Source: Hyphomicrobium_A sp964620915 (GTDB lineage Bacteria; Pseudomonadota; Alphaproteobacteria; Rhizobiales; Hyphomicrobiaceae). Taken from it: DNA of 49,521 nt. The notes below the pieces were generated by a model. That model was given only the letters and a program-made list of their open reading frames with translations, did not search any database and was not told where the DNA came from. The stretch is from the NCBI GenBank assembly GCA_964620915.1, contig CAZUKP010000023.1:1-49521 (forward strand), given 5' to 3'. Made by a program: the position numbers and the translations under genes. Of the stretch, positions 1 through 8,616 are shown one piece after another (the first letter of the stretch is position 1; each line of letters starts with the position of its first letter).

Positions 1-10
1 AAAGAGAAAT

Positions 11-88
11 TGGTCGGAGCGAGAGGATTTGAACCTCCGACCCCCAGTCCCCCAGACTGGTGCGCTAACCAGGCTGCGCTACGCTCCG
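11..88 (-). tRNA. tRNA-Pro (anticodon GGG)
   Basis: Read on the minus strand this folds as a full cloverleaf. The acceptor stem CGGAGCG pairs with CGCTCCG, followed by ACCA with the CCA encoded. The anticodon stem CCAGT/ACTGG encloses the loop CTGGGGG, giving anticodon GGG, which reads CCC/CCU proline codons. The T arm contains GGTTCAAATCC. It lies just downstream of the phosphopantetheinyl transferase gene on the same strand. The fold was done by eye. Confidence 0.96.
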
Positions 89-144
89 AACCGACCCCTT
101 TTGCCTTGCGCCGCCCGCAGGGTCAACGGCAAAGCCCCGCTGTC

Positions 145-924
145 TTAGGACATGAGTCCTTGAATTTGCTTAGGGCGGTTTGGGAACGCAAGAATAACAG
201 GCTGCGGCCATCCCGCGGGCGTTACGGCTGCACCAAAGAGGTGCTCGCCCAAATCGAGGTCCCAGACTAGGAAGGGTGGCAATGAGGCCCTCAACTCTAC
301 GATCCGCGTGGCAGGCCCGCTATTGTCCCCTTTATGGGCACCGGCAGTAAGAGCGAGCCTGGTCAAGAGCGCGCCAACGCCCCACCCCGTGGCCTTAGCG
401 AGCGCCTCAAGGCGCACCCAGCACTGCAAAAAGCGCGCGTCCTCTCCGATTGGCAGCGGCCCGTCAGGATTGAGGGCCGCAGCCGCGGCCTCAAGCGGAT
501 GCCGGCGCGCAGGGTTCATGTTCACCACACGCGCGCGTTCCAGATCAACGCCGATCGCTCCCTCACGGGAGAGCCCAACGAGCGCCCGGCCCGGCACGTG
601 CGAAAGACTGAAATCGACAGGAGCTTCGTCGAGCCGCGGTTTTGTTGCGCGCCCGCGCTCGAATGCACACCGACGCCAGCTGGGTCCGGCCGCACGCTCA
701 ATCAGAACGCGCAACGCTACATGAGCGGCGAGCCATTCCGTGGCTGCCGCCGCGTCCTTCATTGTTGCGGCGTGATCTTGTTCCCAGTGCGATAGTCTTG
801 GGGTCTCCTGCTCAATCACGGCAAGAGAAGAACCCGCAGCTCGAAGATCAACACACCAGAGTTCGAGACCGCTGAAGGCTGGTTGCCAAGCGGTAACGAC
901 GCACGCCTCGGCAGACCCGCTCAA
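145..924 (-). CDS. 4'-phosphopantetheinyl transferase, Sfp/HetI type
   Basis: This 259-residue protein should move the phosphopantetheine arm of coenzyme A onto a conserved serine of carrier proteins. Family marks are visible: SLSH near residue 106, the metal-binding GVDLE at 125-129, and WVRLEALAK at 169-177, which matches the WxxxEAxxK core. Length and motif spacing fit the Sfp group rather than the short AcpS group. The start is TTG, and it overlaps the TGA stop of the upstream MerR-like gene in the sequence TTGA, so translation is probably coupled. The carrier protein it serves is not in the window; a fatty-acid, polyketide or peptide synthase carrier is possible. Confidence 0.88.
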   Translation of the reverse strand: MSGSAEACVVTAWQPAFSGLELWCVDLRAAGSSLAVIEQETPRLSHWEQDHAATMKDAAAATEWLAAHVALRVLIERAAGPSWRRCAFERGRATKPRLDEAPVDFSLSHVPGRALVGLSREGAIGVDLERARVVNMNPARRHPLEAAAAALNPDGPLPIGEDARFLQCWVRLEALAKATGWGVGALLTRLALTAGAHKGDNSGPATRIVELRASLPPFLVWDLDLGEHLFGAAVTPAGWPQPVILAFPNRPKQIQGLMS

Positions 925-1463
925 GTACTCGCTGCGCGGCGTGACCTCGGTGTCTTCGTCCGCTTGGCGGGAGCCCGCGCCACTTTGTCCAAGAGTACGC
1001 TGCGACAGACCTCAAGCTCTGCGATGGCCGACTTGATGAGTTTGCGCGCGTCGGCCGATTCGACGGCCGAACAGAACGTCGAGCTTGGCACGGCGTCAGC
1101 CATCGTTGCCTTTGGAACACCGCGCGACGGCCGGCCTTTCGTGCCGCGTCCCCGTTTGGACGCGGTCTGTTTGGCAGCGGCTTTCGTTTCAACCTCTCTG
1201 CCAACATGCTTGACCTGCTCGACGCCCTTTTCACGCAGGATCTTTTGAACGCCCTTGATCGTGTAGCCCTCTGCGTGAAGAAGCTGGCAAATCCCACGCA
1301 GTAGGTGCAAATCCTCGGGCCGATAATAACGCCGTCCACCGCCCCGTTTCATCGGACGGACTTGAGGAAACTTACCTTCCCAAAATCTCAGAACGTGTTT
1401 TGGTACGTCCAGCTCGCCCGCAACCTCGCTGATCGTACGAAATGCTTCCGCCGTTTTTCCCAT
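921..1463 (-). CDS. MerR-like DNA-binding regulator
   Basis: The 180-residue product opens with a MerR-type winged helix-turn-helix (about residues 8-75), including ISEVAGELDVPKHVLRFWE and the wing-like RRYYRPEDLHLLRGI. The middle section (about 95-115) is strongly basic and includes GRGTKGRPSRG, which resembles an AT-hook. No metal-binding cysteine pair of classical MerR sensors is visible. In many alphaproteobacteria a MerR-domain gene of this size follows ihfA, and the same order occurs here, 47 nt downstream of ihfA. The target and ligand are unknown. The stop overlaps the TTG start of the phosphopantetheinyl transferase gene. Confidence 0.85.
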   Translation of the reverse strand: MGKTAEAFRTISEVAGELDVPKHVLRFWEGKFPQVRPMKRGGGRRYYRPEDLHLLRGICQLLHAEGYTIKGVQKILREKGVEQVKHVGREVETKAAAKQTASKRGRGTKGRPSRGVPKATMADAVPSSTFCSAVESADARKLIKSAIAELEVCRSVLLDKVARAPAKRTKTPRSRRAAST

Positions 1464-1510
1464 TGTCCTACCGCTGACCTTGCCCCTGGCCCCAGTTTAG
1501 TAGGTGCCTC

Positions 1511-1828
1511 TCACTCTGCAGCCTTTCGACGACCGAGACCCTCATTAATGCGCGACTTCATAATGTTGCTGGGCCGGAACACCAAAACCTTGCGCGGCGT
1601 GATTGGCACCTCTTCACCCGTCTTCGGATTGCGCCCCATCCGTTCGCCCTTTTCGCGAATGCCGAACGAACCGAAGGACGACAACTTCACAGCCTCACCA
1701 CGTGCAAGGCTAGCTGAAATCTCACCGAGAACGAGCTCCACCAATTCCTGGCTCTCGTTACGCGGCAACCCCACTTTGCGCACGACCGCCTCTGCTAGGT
1801 CGGCACGCGTCAATGTCTTGCCTCCCAT
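1511..1828 (-). CDS. ihfA: Integration host factor subunit alpha
   Basis: A 105-residue HU/IHF-fold protein that pairs with IHF beta to bend DNA at specific sites. The sequence shows the family layout: an N-terminal helical part with LTRADLAEAV, the SFGSFGIREK turn, and the beta-arm region GRNPKTGEEVPITPRKVLVF with the DNA-intercalating proline inside RNPKTGE. The ERMGRNP stretch favours IHF alpha over HU. It follows fabH after about 140 nt, and plsX-fabH-ihfA-merR is a common alphaproteobacterial order. Confidence 0.96.
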   Translation of the reverse strand: MGGKTLTRADLAEAVVRKVGLPRNESQELVELVLGEISASLARGEAVKLSSFGSFGIREKGERMGRNPKTGEEVPITPRKVLVFRPSNIMKSRINEGLGRRKAAE

Positions 1829-1967
1829 GGCTTTTTGGCCTCCCAGTCCTTGTCATCGTTAACCCAATGCTACTGGGGGCTGAAGCGATGGTCAATGACA
1901 AGTGCGCTCAACCGACTGAAATCACAGAAAAATTGTTTGAGCGGGGCCAAAATGTCCCCTGTGTGGC

Positions 1968-2945
1968 CTACCAACGCGCCAGCGTTGCTCCCCAGGTGAA
2001 GCCACCACCCATGGCCTCCATGAGGACAAGGTCGCCCGTTTTCACGCGGTGTTCCTCGAATGCGTGATTGAGGGCCAGCGGAATTGATGCGGCAGACGTG
2101 TTGCCGTGACGGTCTAGCGTCACGACCACCTTGTCGGCCGAAACACCCAGTTTCTTCACGATACCGTCCAGGATCCGTTTGTTGGCCTGGTGAGGAACAT
2201 AGAGATCGATGTCATCGGGGGCGAAGCCAGTGTTCACCAGCGTTTCCTCTATTACGCCGGTGATCTTTTGTATGGCATGACGGAACACCTCGCGGCCGTT
2301 CATCCTCAAGTGCCCAACGGTCTTGGTCGAACCAGGACCACCATCTACATAGAGCAGATCCTCAAACCGGCCATCGGAGCGGATGCGCGAGGAAAGGATC
2401 CCGCGGTCCTCAATCGTCCCATGTTGCGGCTGGGCCTCAAGGACGACAGCGCCGGCACCATCTCCAAAAAGGACACACGTCGAGCGATCGCTCCAATCCA
2501 AGATTCGGGAGAACGTCTCCGCACCGACAACGATCGCCCGCTTGAATTGGCCGGCCTTGAGAAAGTTGTCGGCAACGGTAAGCGCGTAAATGAAGCCCGA
2601 GCAAACGGCCTGCACATCAAATGCAGCACCCTTGGTCACACCCAATCCGCGCTGAATGGCGACAGCTGTGGCTGGAAAGGTGCGATCCGGAGTTGCTGTG
2701 GCACAGATGATCAAGTCGACATCGACAGGATCGACACCGGCGCGAACGAGCGCTTTCTTTGCGGCGGCGATGCCGAGATCAGAGGTAAGCTCCCCTTCTT
2801 CCGCAATGTGACGCGCGCGAATACCCGTACGTTCAACAATCCACTCGTCACTCGTGTCCACGACCTTGGCCAAGTCTGCGTTGGTCATAACGCGTTTGGG
2901 CAAGTAGGCGCCGACGCCGCGGATCACTGAACGATTGATTGCCAC
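1968..2945 (-). CDS. fabH: 3-oxoacyl-ACP synthase III (FabH)
   Basis: Condenses acetyl-CoA with malonyl-ACP to start fatty-acid synthesis. The catalytic triad is visible: Cys115 in VQAVCSGF, His252 in VPHQANKR and Asn282 in HGNTSAAS, counted from the chosen start. I chose the GTG at 2943-2945 because AAGGT lies 7 nt upstream and it gives 325 residues, the usual family length. An in-frame ATG at 3008 would add 21 very basic residues that FabH proteins do not normally carry. The gene follows plsX closely, and the two probably form one operon. Confidence 0.95.
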   Translation of the reverse strand: MAINRSVIRGVGAYLPKRVMTNADLAKVVDTSDEWIVERTGIRARHIAEEGELTSDLGIAAAKKALVRAGVDPVDVDLIICATATPDRTFPATAVAIQRGLGVTKGAAFDVQAVCSGFIYALTVADNFLKAGQFKRAIVVGAETFSRILDWSDRSTCVLFGDGAGAVVLEAQPQHGTIEDRGILSSRIRSDGRFEDLLYVDGGPGSTKTVGHLRMNGREVFRHAIQKITGVIEETLVNTGFAPDDIDLYVPHQANKRILDGIVKKLGVSADKVVVTLDRHGNTSAASIPLALNHAFEEHRVKTGDLVLMEAMGGGFTWGATLARW

Positions 2946-3037
2946 TGGCTTACCTTGCCTTTTCTTCTCGCTCTTTCGATCTATCCGCCGCTTTCCAGCA
3001 TTACTCAAGCTGCAGGCTGCCGCTAAAGCACGCGCGA

Positions 3038-4081
3038 TCAGCCTGTTGCCGTGGCTGCATCGAGCTTGTGATGGAAGGCCTCGAGATCAGCGCCGAGACG
3101 GTCGACAAGCCCACTTTCAACCATCTCGTACGCGAGATCGACCGCGCTCGCAAAGCCCAAGGCATCCGTGCCCCCGTGGCTCTTAACGGCAATGCCATTG
3201 AGGCCCAGGAACATGCCGCCATTCGAGCGGCGCGGATCCATCTTGTTGCGCAACACTCGGAAGCCACCGGACGCCAGCAATGCGCCCAGGCGTGAGGTCC
3301 AGGTGCGCCTCATGGCCTCTCTGAGATACTCGCTGATCTGGCGTGCGGTCCCTTCAGCCGTCTTGAGTGCAATGTTGCCCGCGAAACCTTCCACAACCAC
3401 AACGTCGACAACGCCCTGGCCGATCTGATTGCCCTCAATAAACCCGCGATAGTCCAAGGGCAGATCGGTGCTCTTGAGCCAAGCGTGCGCCTGGCGTACC
3501 TCTTCCACGCCCTTGATCTCCTCAACGCCAACATTGAGGAGCGCCACGGTCGGCCGTTCAACATGAAAGAGGACACGCGCCATGGCCGCGCCCATCAACG
3601 CAAAGTCGGACAGTTGGCGCGCTGTCGCGCCGATGTTCGCACCAACGTCGAGCACAATGCATTCCGTCTTGACGGTTGGCCACAGCGCAGCGATGGCCGG
3701 TCGCTCTATTCCCGACATGGGCCGCAAAATGAGCTTGGACATCGCCATCAGGGCGCCTGTATTGCCCGCGGAGACAGCGGCCTGCGCATTACCGGTCTTG
3801 ACTGCCTCCAAGCTCAGCCAAAGGCTGGTGCCCTTGCCCCGGCGCAAGGCCTGGCTCGGCTTGTCGTCCATGGACACTGCCGTATCGGTATGGACAACGC
3901 GGGCCTTGTTGCCCAGCACTGGTACCTTGTCGAGCTCCCGGCGAATGCGACCCTCATCACCGAAGATCTCAAAACTCAACCCGGGATGGCGCTCCAGAGA
4001 GATAGCCGCACCCGCAACCACGACCTCGGGGCCATGATCGCCGCCCATGGCGTCAAGCGCTATCGTCCGCGGCTGAGGCAT
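3038..4081 (-). CDS. plsX: Phosphate acyltransferase PlsX
   Basis: Makes acyl-phosphate from acyl-ACP, the first committed donor for glycerol-3-phosphate acylation by PlsY. The 347-residue sequence starts with the typical IALDAMGGDHGP and contains SAGNTGALMA, LDVGANIGATARQL and VEGFAGNIALKTAEG, all family blocks in the right order. Length fits. It is a peripheral membrane enzyme with no membrane segment. It is followed by fabH in the same direction, linking phospholipid and fatty-acid initiation. Confidence 0.96.
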   Translation of the reverse strand: MPQPRTIALDAMGGDHGPEVVVAGAAISLERHPGLSFEIFGDEGRIRRELDKVPVLGNKARVVHTDTAVSMDDKPSQALRRGKGTSLWLSLEAVKTGNAQAAVSAGNTGALMAMSKLILRPMSGIERPAIAALWPTVKTECIVLDVGANIGATARQLSDFALMGAAMARVLFHVERPTVALLNVGVEEIKGVEEVRQAHAWLKSTDLPLDYRGFIEGNQIGQGVVDVVVVEGFAGNIALKTAEGTARQISEYLREAMRRTWTSRLGALLASGGFRVLRNKMDPRRSNGGMFLGLNGIAVKSHGGTDALGFASAVDLAYEMVESGLVDRLGADLEAFHHKLDAATATG

Positions 4082-4246
4082 GTCGCGGTTGGCCTCACGT
4101 GAGAATTTATGAACAGGGAGTTTGCACCCCGGGGCACCCGTCCCTCAAGTCTGGCCCGGACCATACTCGTTTGCACCTGCGAAACAACCCGATTCTGGAC
4201 ACCTATCGCCGCACTTGGGGACCCTTCGGCTCCAGTGCAGGGTCGT

Positions 4247-4771
4247 TCATTCCCCCTCCTTGAGCTTGCGAAGGCCAGCAAATGGGCCCATTGGGGCGGG
4301 CTCGTCGCCCGTAACCGGTTCTTGCCAGTCGAATTCGGCGCCAGGTTTGCGTGGATAGGGATCGATGTTGGCCGATAGCGTTTCGAACACGATTCTCCCC
4401 ACATCGATCAGACCATGCATCAGGGGCTCTATCTCATTCGCACTCAATACGTCCTGTTCAGCACTTTCGGCCTCCGGCGTTTCAGGCTTGGGACAGAATT
4501 CCACGCTGAAACTCGCCCTAAGACTTTGAGTGACCGGCTTGAGTGTGACAACGCATGATTGGGTAAATTTTGACTCGACCTCGCCAGAAAGCGTGAAACG
4601 ACTTTGACCCAATCCGCGGATAACGTAGTCGCAGCGCATCTCATCGCAGGAGAGCACATCGAGAGCCGCGGCAAGTGCATCTCTTTCGGCTGGCGATGCG
4701 CTGCGCGTTTTCCTCAGACCACCTTCCGGAATTTCGGCGCCCCGATGTGTCCATTCAAGAGCTTGGGTCAT
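4247..4771 (-). CDS. YceD/DUF177-family protein
   Basis: A 174-residue protein of the YceD family, implicated in 23S rRNA accumulation in other bacteria and usually encoded near rpmF or plsX. The visible family core is in the middle: VIRGLGQSRFTLSGEVES followed by SCVVTLKPVTQSL, then an acidic stretch and DPYPRKPGAEF near the C-terminus. The start overlaps the stop of the upstream cytochrome bc1 chaperone gene by 4 nt, so both are probably translated together. No rpmF gene is seen next to it here. Confidence 0.85.
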   Translation of the reverse strand: MTQALEWTHRGAEIPEGGLRKTRSASPAERDALAAALDVLSCDEMRCDYVIRGLGQSRFTLSGEVESKFTQSCVVTLKPVTQSLRASFSVEFCPKPETPEAESAEQDVLSANEIEPLMHGLIDVGRIVFETLSANIDPYPRKPGAEFDWQEPVTGDEPAPMGPFAGLRKLKEGE

Positions 4772-5298
4772 CCTGCATCCTTTCCGTAAGCAGTTACGGT
4801 GGGAAATCGGACGAAGTTGCCGGCGGTCGAGCTTCCCATCGCCTGTCCCAAATAGCCGGCAAGGCGATCGCTATGCCAATCAGCCTCATCGATACCGAAA
4901 ACGTACCGGGCAAGCGTGCGCGACAAGGCATTTCGGTCACCCGTCGCCACGGCTTCTCCATAGACCTTACTCCGCTCGTAGAGACCACCGGCAGCGCGGC
5001 GAACCTTTTTGGGCACCCCCATATCGCCTGTCCCCATCTCGCGAAGCGAGTCGTCCATATCCGTGACAAACGCTTCAACGAGGGGCTGGCCAAGTTTGGC
5101 GTAGGCCGCTGGCTGACTTTTCAAGCGCTCCAGCACCACAAACAGGTGCACTACGATCATTTCGTAACGGCCTGCCGGCGTATCGGGAACACCGATATCT
5201 GAGTAGAAGGCCTCTTGGCGCGCCTGCGCCACGATCGCGCCATAAAGGTCCCTAGCCTTACGTCGGCTTTCGGATCGCGCCCTGAACCAACTCAGCAT
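4768..5298 (-). CDS. Ubiquinol-cytochrome c chaperone family protein (CBP3-like)
   Basis: A 176-residue member of the CBP3/UQCC1 chaperone family, whose mitochondrial members help cytochrome b synthesis and bc1 complex assembly. Family features are the RYEMIVVHLFVVLERLK helix, FVTDMDDSLREMGTGD and the MGVPKKVRRAAGGLYER segment, in the expected order. It is the first gene of a minus-strand pair with the YceD-family gene and is divergent from bamE. No signal peptide is seen, so it acts on the cytoplasmic side. Confidence 0.88.
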   Translation of the reverse strand: MLSWFRARSESRRKARDLYGAIVAQARQEAFYSDIGVPDTPAGRYEMIVVHLFVVLERLKSQPAAYAKLGQPLVEAFVTDMDDSLREMGTGDMGVPKKVRRAAGGLYERSKVYGEAVATGDRNALSRTLARYVFGIDEADWHSDRLAGYLGQAMGSSTAGNFVRFPTVTAYGKDAG

Positions 5299-5357
5299 TT
5301 TGACCCGACGACGACACAGAGGAAACGACAGCCTGGGGAAAGAAGCGGTGCGACAAG

Positions 5358-5386
5358 TTGCATTCGCACAATGCTCGGGCTAAGTG
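5358..5386 (+). promoter_or_regulatory. Possible sigma-70-type promoter of bamE
   Basis: TTGCAT at 5358-5363 is separated by 17 nt from TAAGTG at 5381-5386, in the divergent gap before bamE. If real, transcription begins near 5393 and the ATG at 5421 rather than the one at 5358 is the start. The -10 match is imperfect. Confidence 0.35.
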
Positions 5387-5420
5387 CAGCCAAAGTCACC
5401 TCCCACATTCGATTCTCAAG

Positions 5421-5963
5421 ATGAACGGTATCATGATGCGCCCTACAAGGAATGCGCACAGCATAACAAGCCGCTCCACTGGGACAGAGAGAGCCGGCGC
5501 GCGCTCAAACGTCAGGGGACGGCTGAGACGGCAGGCTTTGGCCTTTCTCATCGTTGCCGCCCTCCCCCTAGCAGGATGCGGGGAGACGATCACCAAGCAC
5601 GGCCACCAGTTTCGCGAAAACGACCTTCAGCAGATCCAACCGGGGATGACCCAGGACCAGGTCCGTATGAACCTCGGCTCACCGGCAACGACAGCGGTGG
5701 TCGGCGGTGGACGAGCCTATTACTACATCTCCAGTACGCAGTCGCAGTCAGCCTTCTTCCTGCCAACGGAGGAAGATCGCCAAGTGGTTGCCGTATATTT
5801 TTCCCCGGCAGGCAGTGTTGAGCGCGTAGCGAACTACGGCCTGAAAGACGGGAAGGTCTTTGACTACGTGTCGCGCACCACGCCGGCGCCAGGCGGAAAT
5901 GATGACAGCATCCTCAAGCAGCTGTTCCGCAACCTCGGCCAGAAGCAACTCTTCGGCGACTGA
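5421..5963 (+). CDS. bamE: Outer-membrane protein assembly factor BamE (lipoprotein)
   Basis: BamE is a small lipoprotein of the beta-barrel assembly machine. The lipobox LAGC follows the hydrophobic stretch ALAFLIVAALP, and the SmpA/OmlA core follows: IQPGMTQDQVRMNLGSP, then RAYYYISS and VVAVYFSPAGSVE. From ATG 5421 the product is 180 residues with a long charged stretch before the signal helix; ATGs at 5433 and 5436 are alternatives. The frame is open from 5358, but a possible promoter overlaps that ATG. A nested hairpin separates it from the convergent hppA. Confidence 0.92.
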   Translation: MNGIMMRPTRNAHSITSRSTGTERAGARSNVRGRLRRQALAFLIVAALPLAGCGETITKHGHQFRENDLQQIQPGMTQDQVRMNLGSPATTAVVGGGRAYYYISSTQSQSAFFLPTEEDRQVVAVYFSPAGSVERVANYGLKDGKVFDYVSRTTPAPGGNDDSILKQLFRNLGQKQLFGD

Positions 5964-5977
5964 TACCCAACGATGGT

Positions 5978-6027
5978 AGGCGAGGGAAATCATGCAGCGT
6001 AATCGCTGCATGAGTTGCCGCTCGCCT
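5978..6027. terminator. Nested hairpin between convergent bamE and hppA
   Basis: CATGCAGCG (5991-5999) and CGCTGCATG (6004-6012) form a perfect 9-bp stem with a 4-nt loop. An outer pair AGGCGAG (5978-5984) and CTCGCCT (6021-6027) encloses it. It lies between two genes that end toward each other, so a two-way transcription stop is the likely role, although the following T runs are short. Confidence 0.6.
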
Positions 6028-6036
6028 TTCGCAGCG

Positions 6037-8211
6037 TTAGTTCAGGTGCGCAAGCACAGCCAGAAGAAGTAGCGCAACGATATTGGTGATCTTAATGGCC
6101 GGGTTCACCGCAGGACCCGCCGTATCTTTGTATGGATCACCCACCGTGTCACCGGTGATTGCCGCCTTATGCGCCTCGGAGCCTTTGCCGTGCTTCACAC
6201 CATCCTTGTCGACAAAGCCGTCCTCGATCGCCTTCTTCGCGTTGTCCCAAGCACCGCCGCCAGATGTCATTGAGATAGCGACAAACAGCCCGGTGACAAT
6301 TACGCCGAGAAGCATGGCCCCAACGGCGGAGAACGCTGCACTCTTGCCGGCCGCACCCCCACCCGTAACAAAATAAATCGCAAAGTAGAGCACAATCGGA
6401 GACAGCACAGGCAACAACGAGGGGACCACCATTTCCTTGATGGCTGCCCGTGTCAGCAAGTCAACGGCGGCGGCATAATCGGGCCGATCCTTGCCTTCCA
6501 TGATTCCGGGCTTTGCCTTGAACTGGCGGCGCACTTCCTCGACGATCGCGCTTCCTGCACGCCCCACTGCCGTCATGGCAATGCCACTGAACAGGAAGGG
6601 AATGAGGCCCCCGAGTAGCAACCCGACCACGACGTAGGGATTGGCCAGCGAAAAGTCGGGGCTAACGCCCTGGAAGTATGTGAAGGCAGTCGATCCAGCA
6701 GCATTTGCTTCGCTGATGAAATGCTGAAGGTCGTAGCTGTAGGCGGCAAAAAGTACCAGCGCACCCAGGCCAGCCGAACCGATCGCATAGCCCTTCGTAA
6801 CAGCCTTCGTCGTGTTGCCGACTGCATCGAGCGCGTCCGTGGATCGGCGCACTTCATTCGGGAGACCAGCCATTTCAGCAATGCCACCAGCGTTGTCCGT
6901 CACCGGTCCAAATGCATCGAGCGCAACGACGAAACCGGCAAGGCCAAGCATGGTTGTCGTGGCAATAGCTGTTCCGAAGAGTCCAGCAAGAGAGTAGGTG
7001 GCGAGAATTCCGGCAACGATTACCAGAGTCGGCAGGGCTGTAGCCTCAAGCGAAACTGCAAGTCCCTGAATCACGTTGGTGCCATGCCCGGTCACCGAGG
7101 CCTGGCTGATAGAGCGTACGGGGCGAAATCCAATCCCGGTGTAGTATTCCGTGATCCAAACAATGAGACCGGTGATGACGAGGCCGGCGATCCCGCAAAT
7201 GAAGAGGTTTAGACCCGTAACGGAAACACCGGCGGCCACGCCAACTTCACCAAAGCCACCCAGAACAAACTGGGTAGCGGCCCAAAGGCCTGCTACGGAG
7301 AGCACTGCGGTGGCAATGAAACCGCGATAAAGTGCGCCCATAATAGAGTTATTGGAGCCCAGCTTCACAAAGAACGTGCCAATGATGGAGGTGATGATGC
7401 AAGCTGCACAAATCGCCAAGGGGTATACCATGAGGGCAGCAAGGTTCGGCTGCCCCGCGAAAAAGATCGCCCCCAAAACCATCGTGGCAACGACGGTCAC
7501 CGCATAAGTCTCGAATAGGTCGGCGGCCATGCCGGCGCAGTCACCGACGTTGTCACCGACATTGTCGGCGATGGTTGCCGGATTGCGCGGATCATCCTCA
7601 GGAATGCCAGCTTCGACCTTTCCAACCAAGTCACCGCCGACATCGGCGCCCTTCGTAAAGATACCGCCGCCGAGACGCGCGAAGATTGAAATCAGCGAGC
7701 CGCCAAACCCAAGCGCAACAAGCGCATCGATCACGGTGCGATCAGCAGGGCCGTAGCCCATCAGCCCGGTCAGCACCAAGTAGTACACAGCAACACCAAG
7801 CAGAGCCAGACCAGCAACGAGCATGCCTGTAACGGCGCCCGACTTGAACGCAATATCGAGGCCGCGCGCCAGCGAATGTGTCGCCGCTTGGGCGGTGCGC
7901 ACGTTGGCGCGCACCGAAACATTCATGCCGATGTATCCGGTGAGACCGGAGAGCATAGCGCCAATGAGAAAACCGATAGCAACCGGCAACCCGAGTAAGA
8001 ACCAAGCGATTGCGAAGATAACCACACCCACAATCGCAATCGTGCGGTACTGGCGATCAAGGTAGGCCTTTGCACCCTCGCGGATCGCCTCGGCAATTTC
8101 TTGCATACGAGCGGTACCCGCATCGGCCTTCATAACCGTCTGGATTGTGAAAGCGGCATAGACAATCGCGAGCGCGCCGCAAGCGACGATCCCCCACAAA
8201 ATCTCGTTCAT
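6037..8211 (-). CDS. hppA: Membrane H+-translocating pyrophosphatase, K+-insensitive
   Basis: A 724-residue integral membrane pump that couples pyrophosphate hydrolysis to proton export. The active-site block DVGGDLVGKVEAGIPEDDP and the later TIADNVGDNVGD are present, along with many hydrophobic helices. The segment GNTTKAVTKGYAIG carries Lys followed three residues later by Thr, the pattern of K+-independent enzymes; K+-dependent ones usually have Ala at the first site. The start at 8211 (MNEILWGIV) has AAGGGGATC just upstream, better than the longer frame to 8394, which adds 61 residues of non-membrane sequence. Confidence 0.95.
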   Translation of the reverse strand: MNEILWGIVACGALAIVYAAFTIQTVMKADAGTARMQEIAEAIREGAKAYLDRQYRTIAIVGVVIFAIAWFLLGLPVAIGFLIGAMLSGLTGYIGMNVSVRANVRTAQAATHSLARGLDIAFKSGAVTGMLVAGLALLGVAVYYLVLTGLMGYGPADRTVIDALVALGFGGSLISIFARLGGGIFTKGADVGGDLVGKVEAGIPEDDPRNPATIADNVGDNVGDCAGMAADLFETYAVTVVATMVLGAIFFAGQPNLAALMVYPLAICAACIITSIIGTFFVKLGSNNSIMGALYRGFIATAVLSVAGLWAATQFVLGGFGEVGVAAGVSVTGLNLFICGIAGLVITGLIVWITEYYTGIGFRPVRSISQASVTGHGTNVIQGLAVSLEATALPTLVIVAGILATYSLAGLFGTAIATTTMLGLAGFVVALDAFGPVTDNAGGIAEMAGLPNEVRRSTDALDAVGNTTKAVTKGYAIGSAGLGALVLFAAYSYDLQHFISEANAAGSTAFTYFQGVSPDFSLANPYVVVGLLLGGLIPFLFSGIAMTAVGRAGSAIVEEVRRQFKAKPGIMEGKDRPDYAAAVDLLTRAAIKEMVVPSLLPVLSPIVLYFAIYFVTGGGAAGKSAAFSAVGAMLLGVIVTGLFVAISMTSGGGAWDNAKKAIEDGFVDKDGVKHGKGSEAHKAAITGDTVGDPYKDTAGPAVNPAIKITNIVALLLLAVLAHLN

Positions 8212-8616
8212 TGACAGATCCCCTTCGGCGCCCTGATTATCTTCGTTCTCACGGCAAATAACCGGAACAATGGAAAATCCATCTCCGGCATCTCGCACGA
8301 GCTGGGCGAGATTTGCGCGCGGAACATGCCAAAAGTGCCGTAGACTTGCAACACGGACCGCAAGGGCGGATCGGGCGCCGGCGAAGTCAGCCAATTCAAT
8401 GCTCTACACCGCTAGACCGCCACTTGTGTGGTCCGGGAAGTCCGAATTTTATAATCCTCCAGAGCTACGCTTTTGGAAAATTAGAGGAATTCCCCACAGT
8501 TTAGGCCGAGCGCCCACTAACCTGACCTCTCATGCCAGTGAAGACGGGTGCTGGCGTTCCGGCGCCCGCTGCTGTACCAGCAGCACAGTTGGGAAGACAG
8601 GAAGGGACAAAGAGGC
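8212..8616. other. 405-nt divergent intergenic region
   Basis: No gene is supported here. It must hold the promoters of hppA (minus) and the unrecognised plus-strand gene. It is AT-richer than its surroundings around 8440-8500 and contains TATAAT at 8450-8455, which could serve as a -10 on the plus strand (TATAAA reads on the minus), but I see no convincing -35 partner for either direction. Confidence 0.4.

Noticed and set aside
2190..2930. 246-codon frame opposite fabH
   Set aside because: Antisense to a gene with intact catalytic residues; composition and lack of motifs mark it as a shadow.
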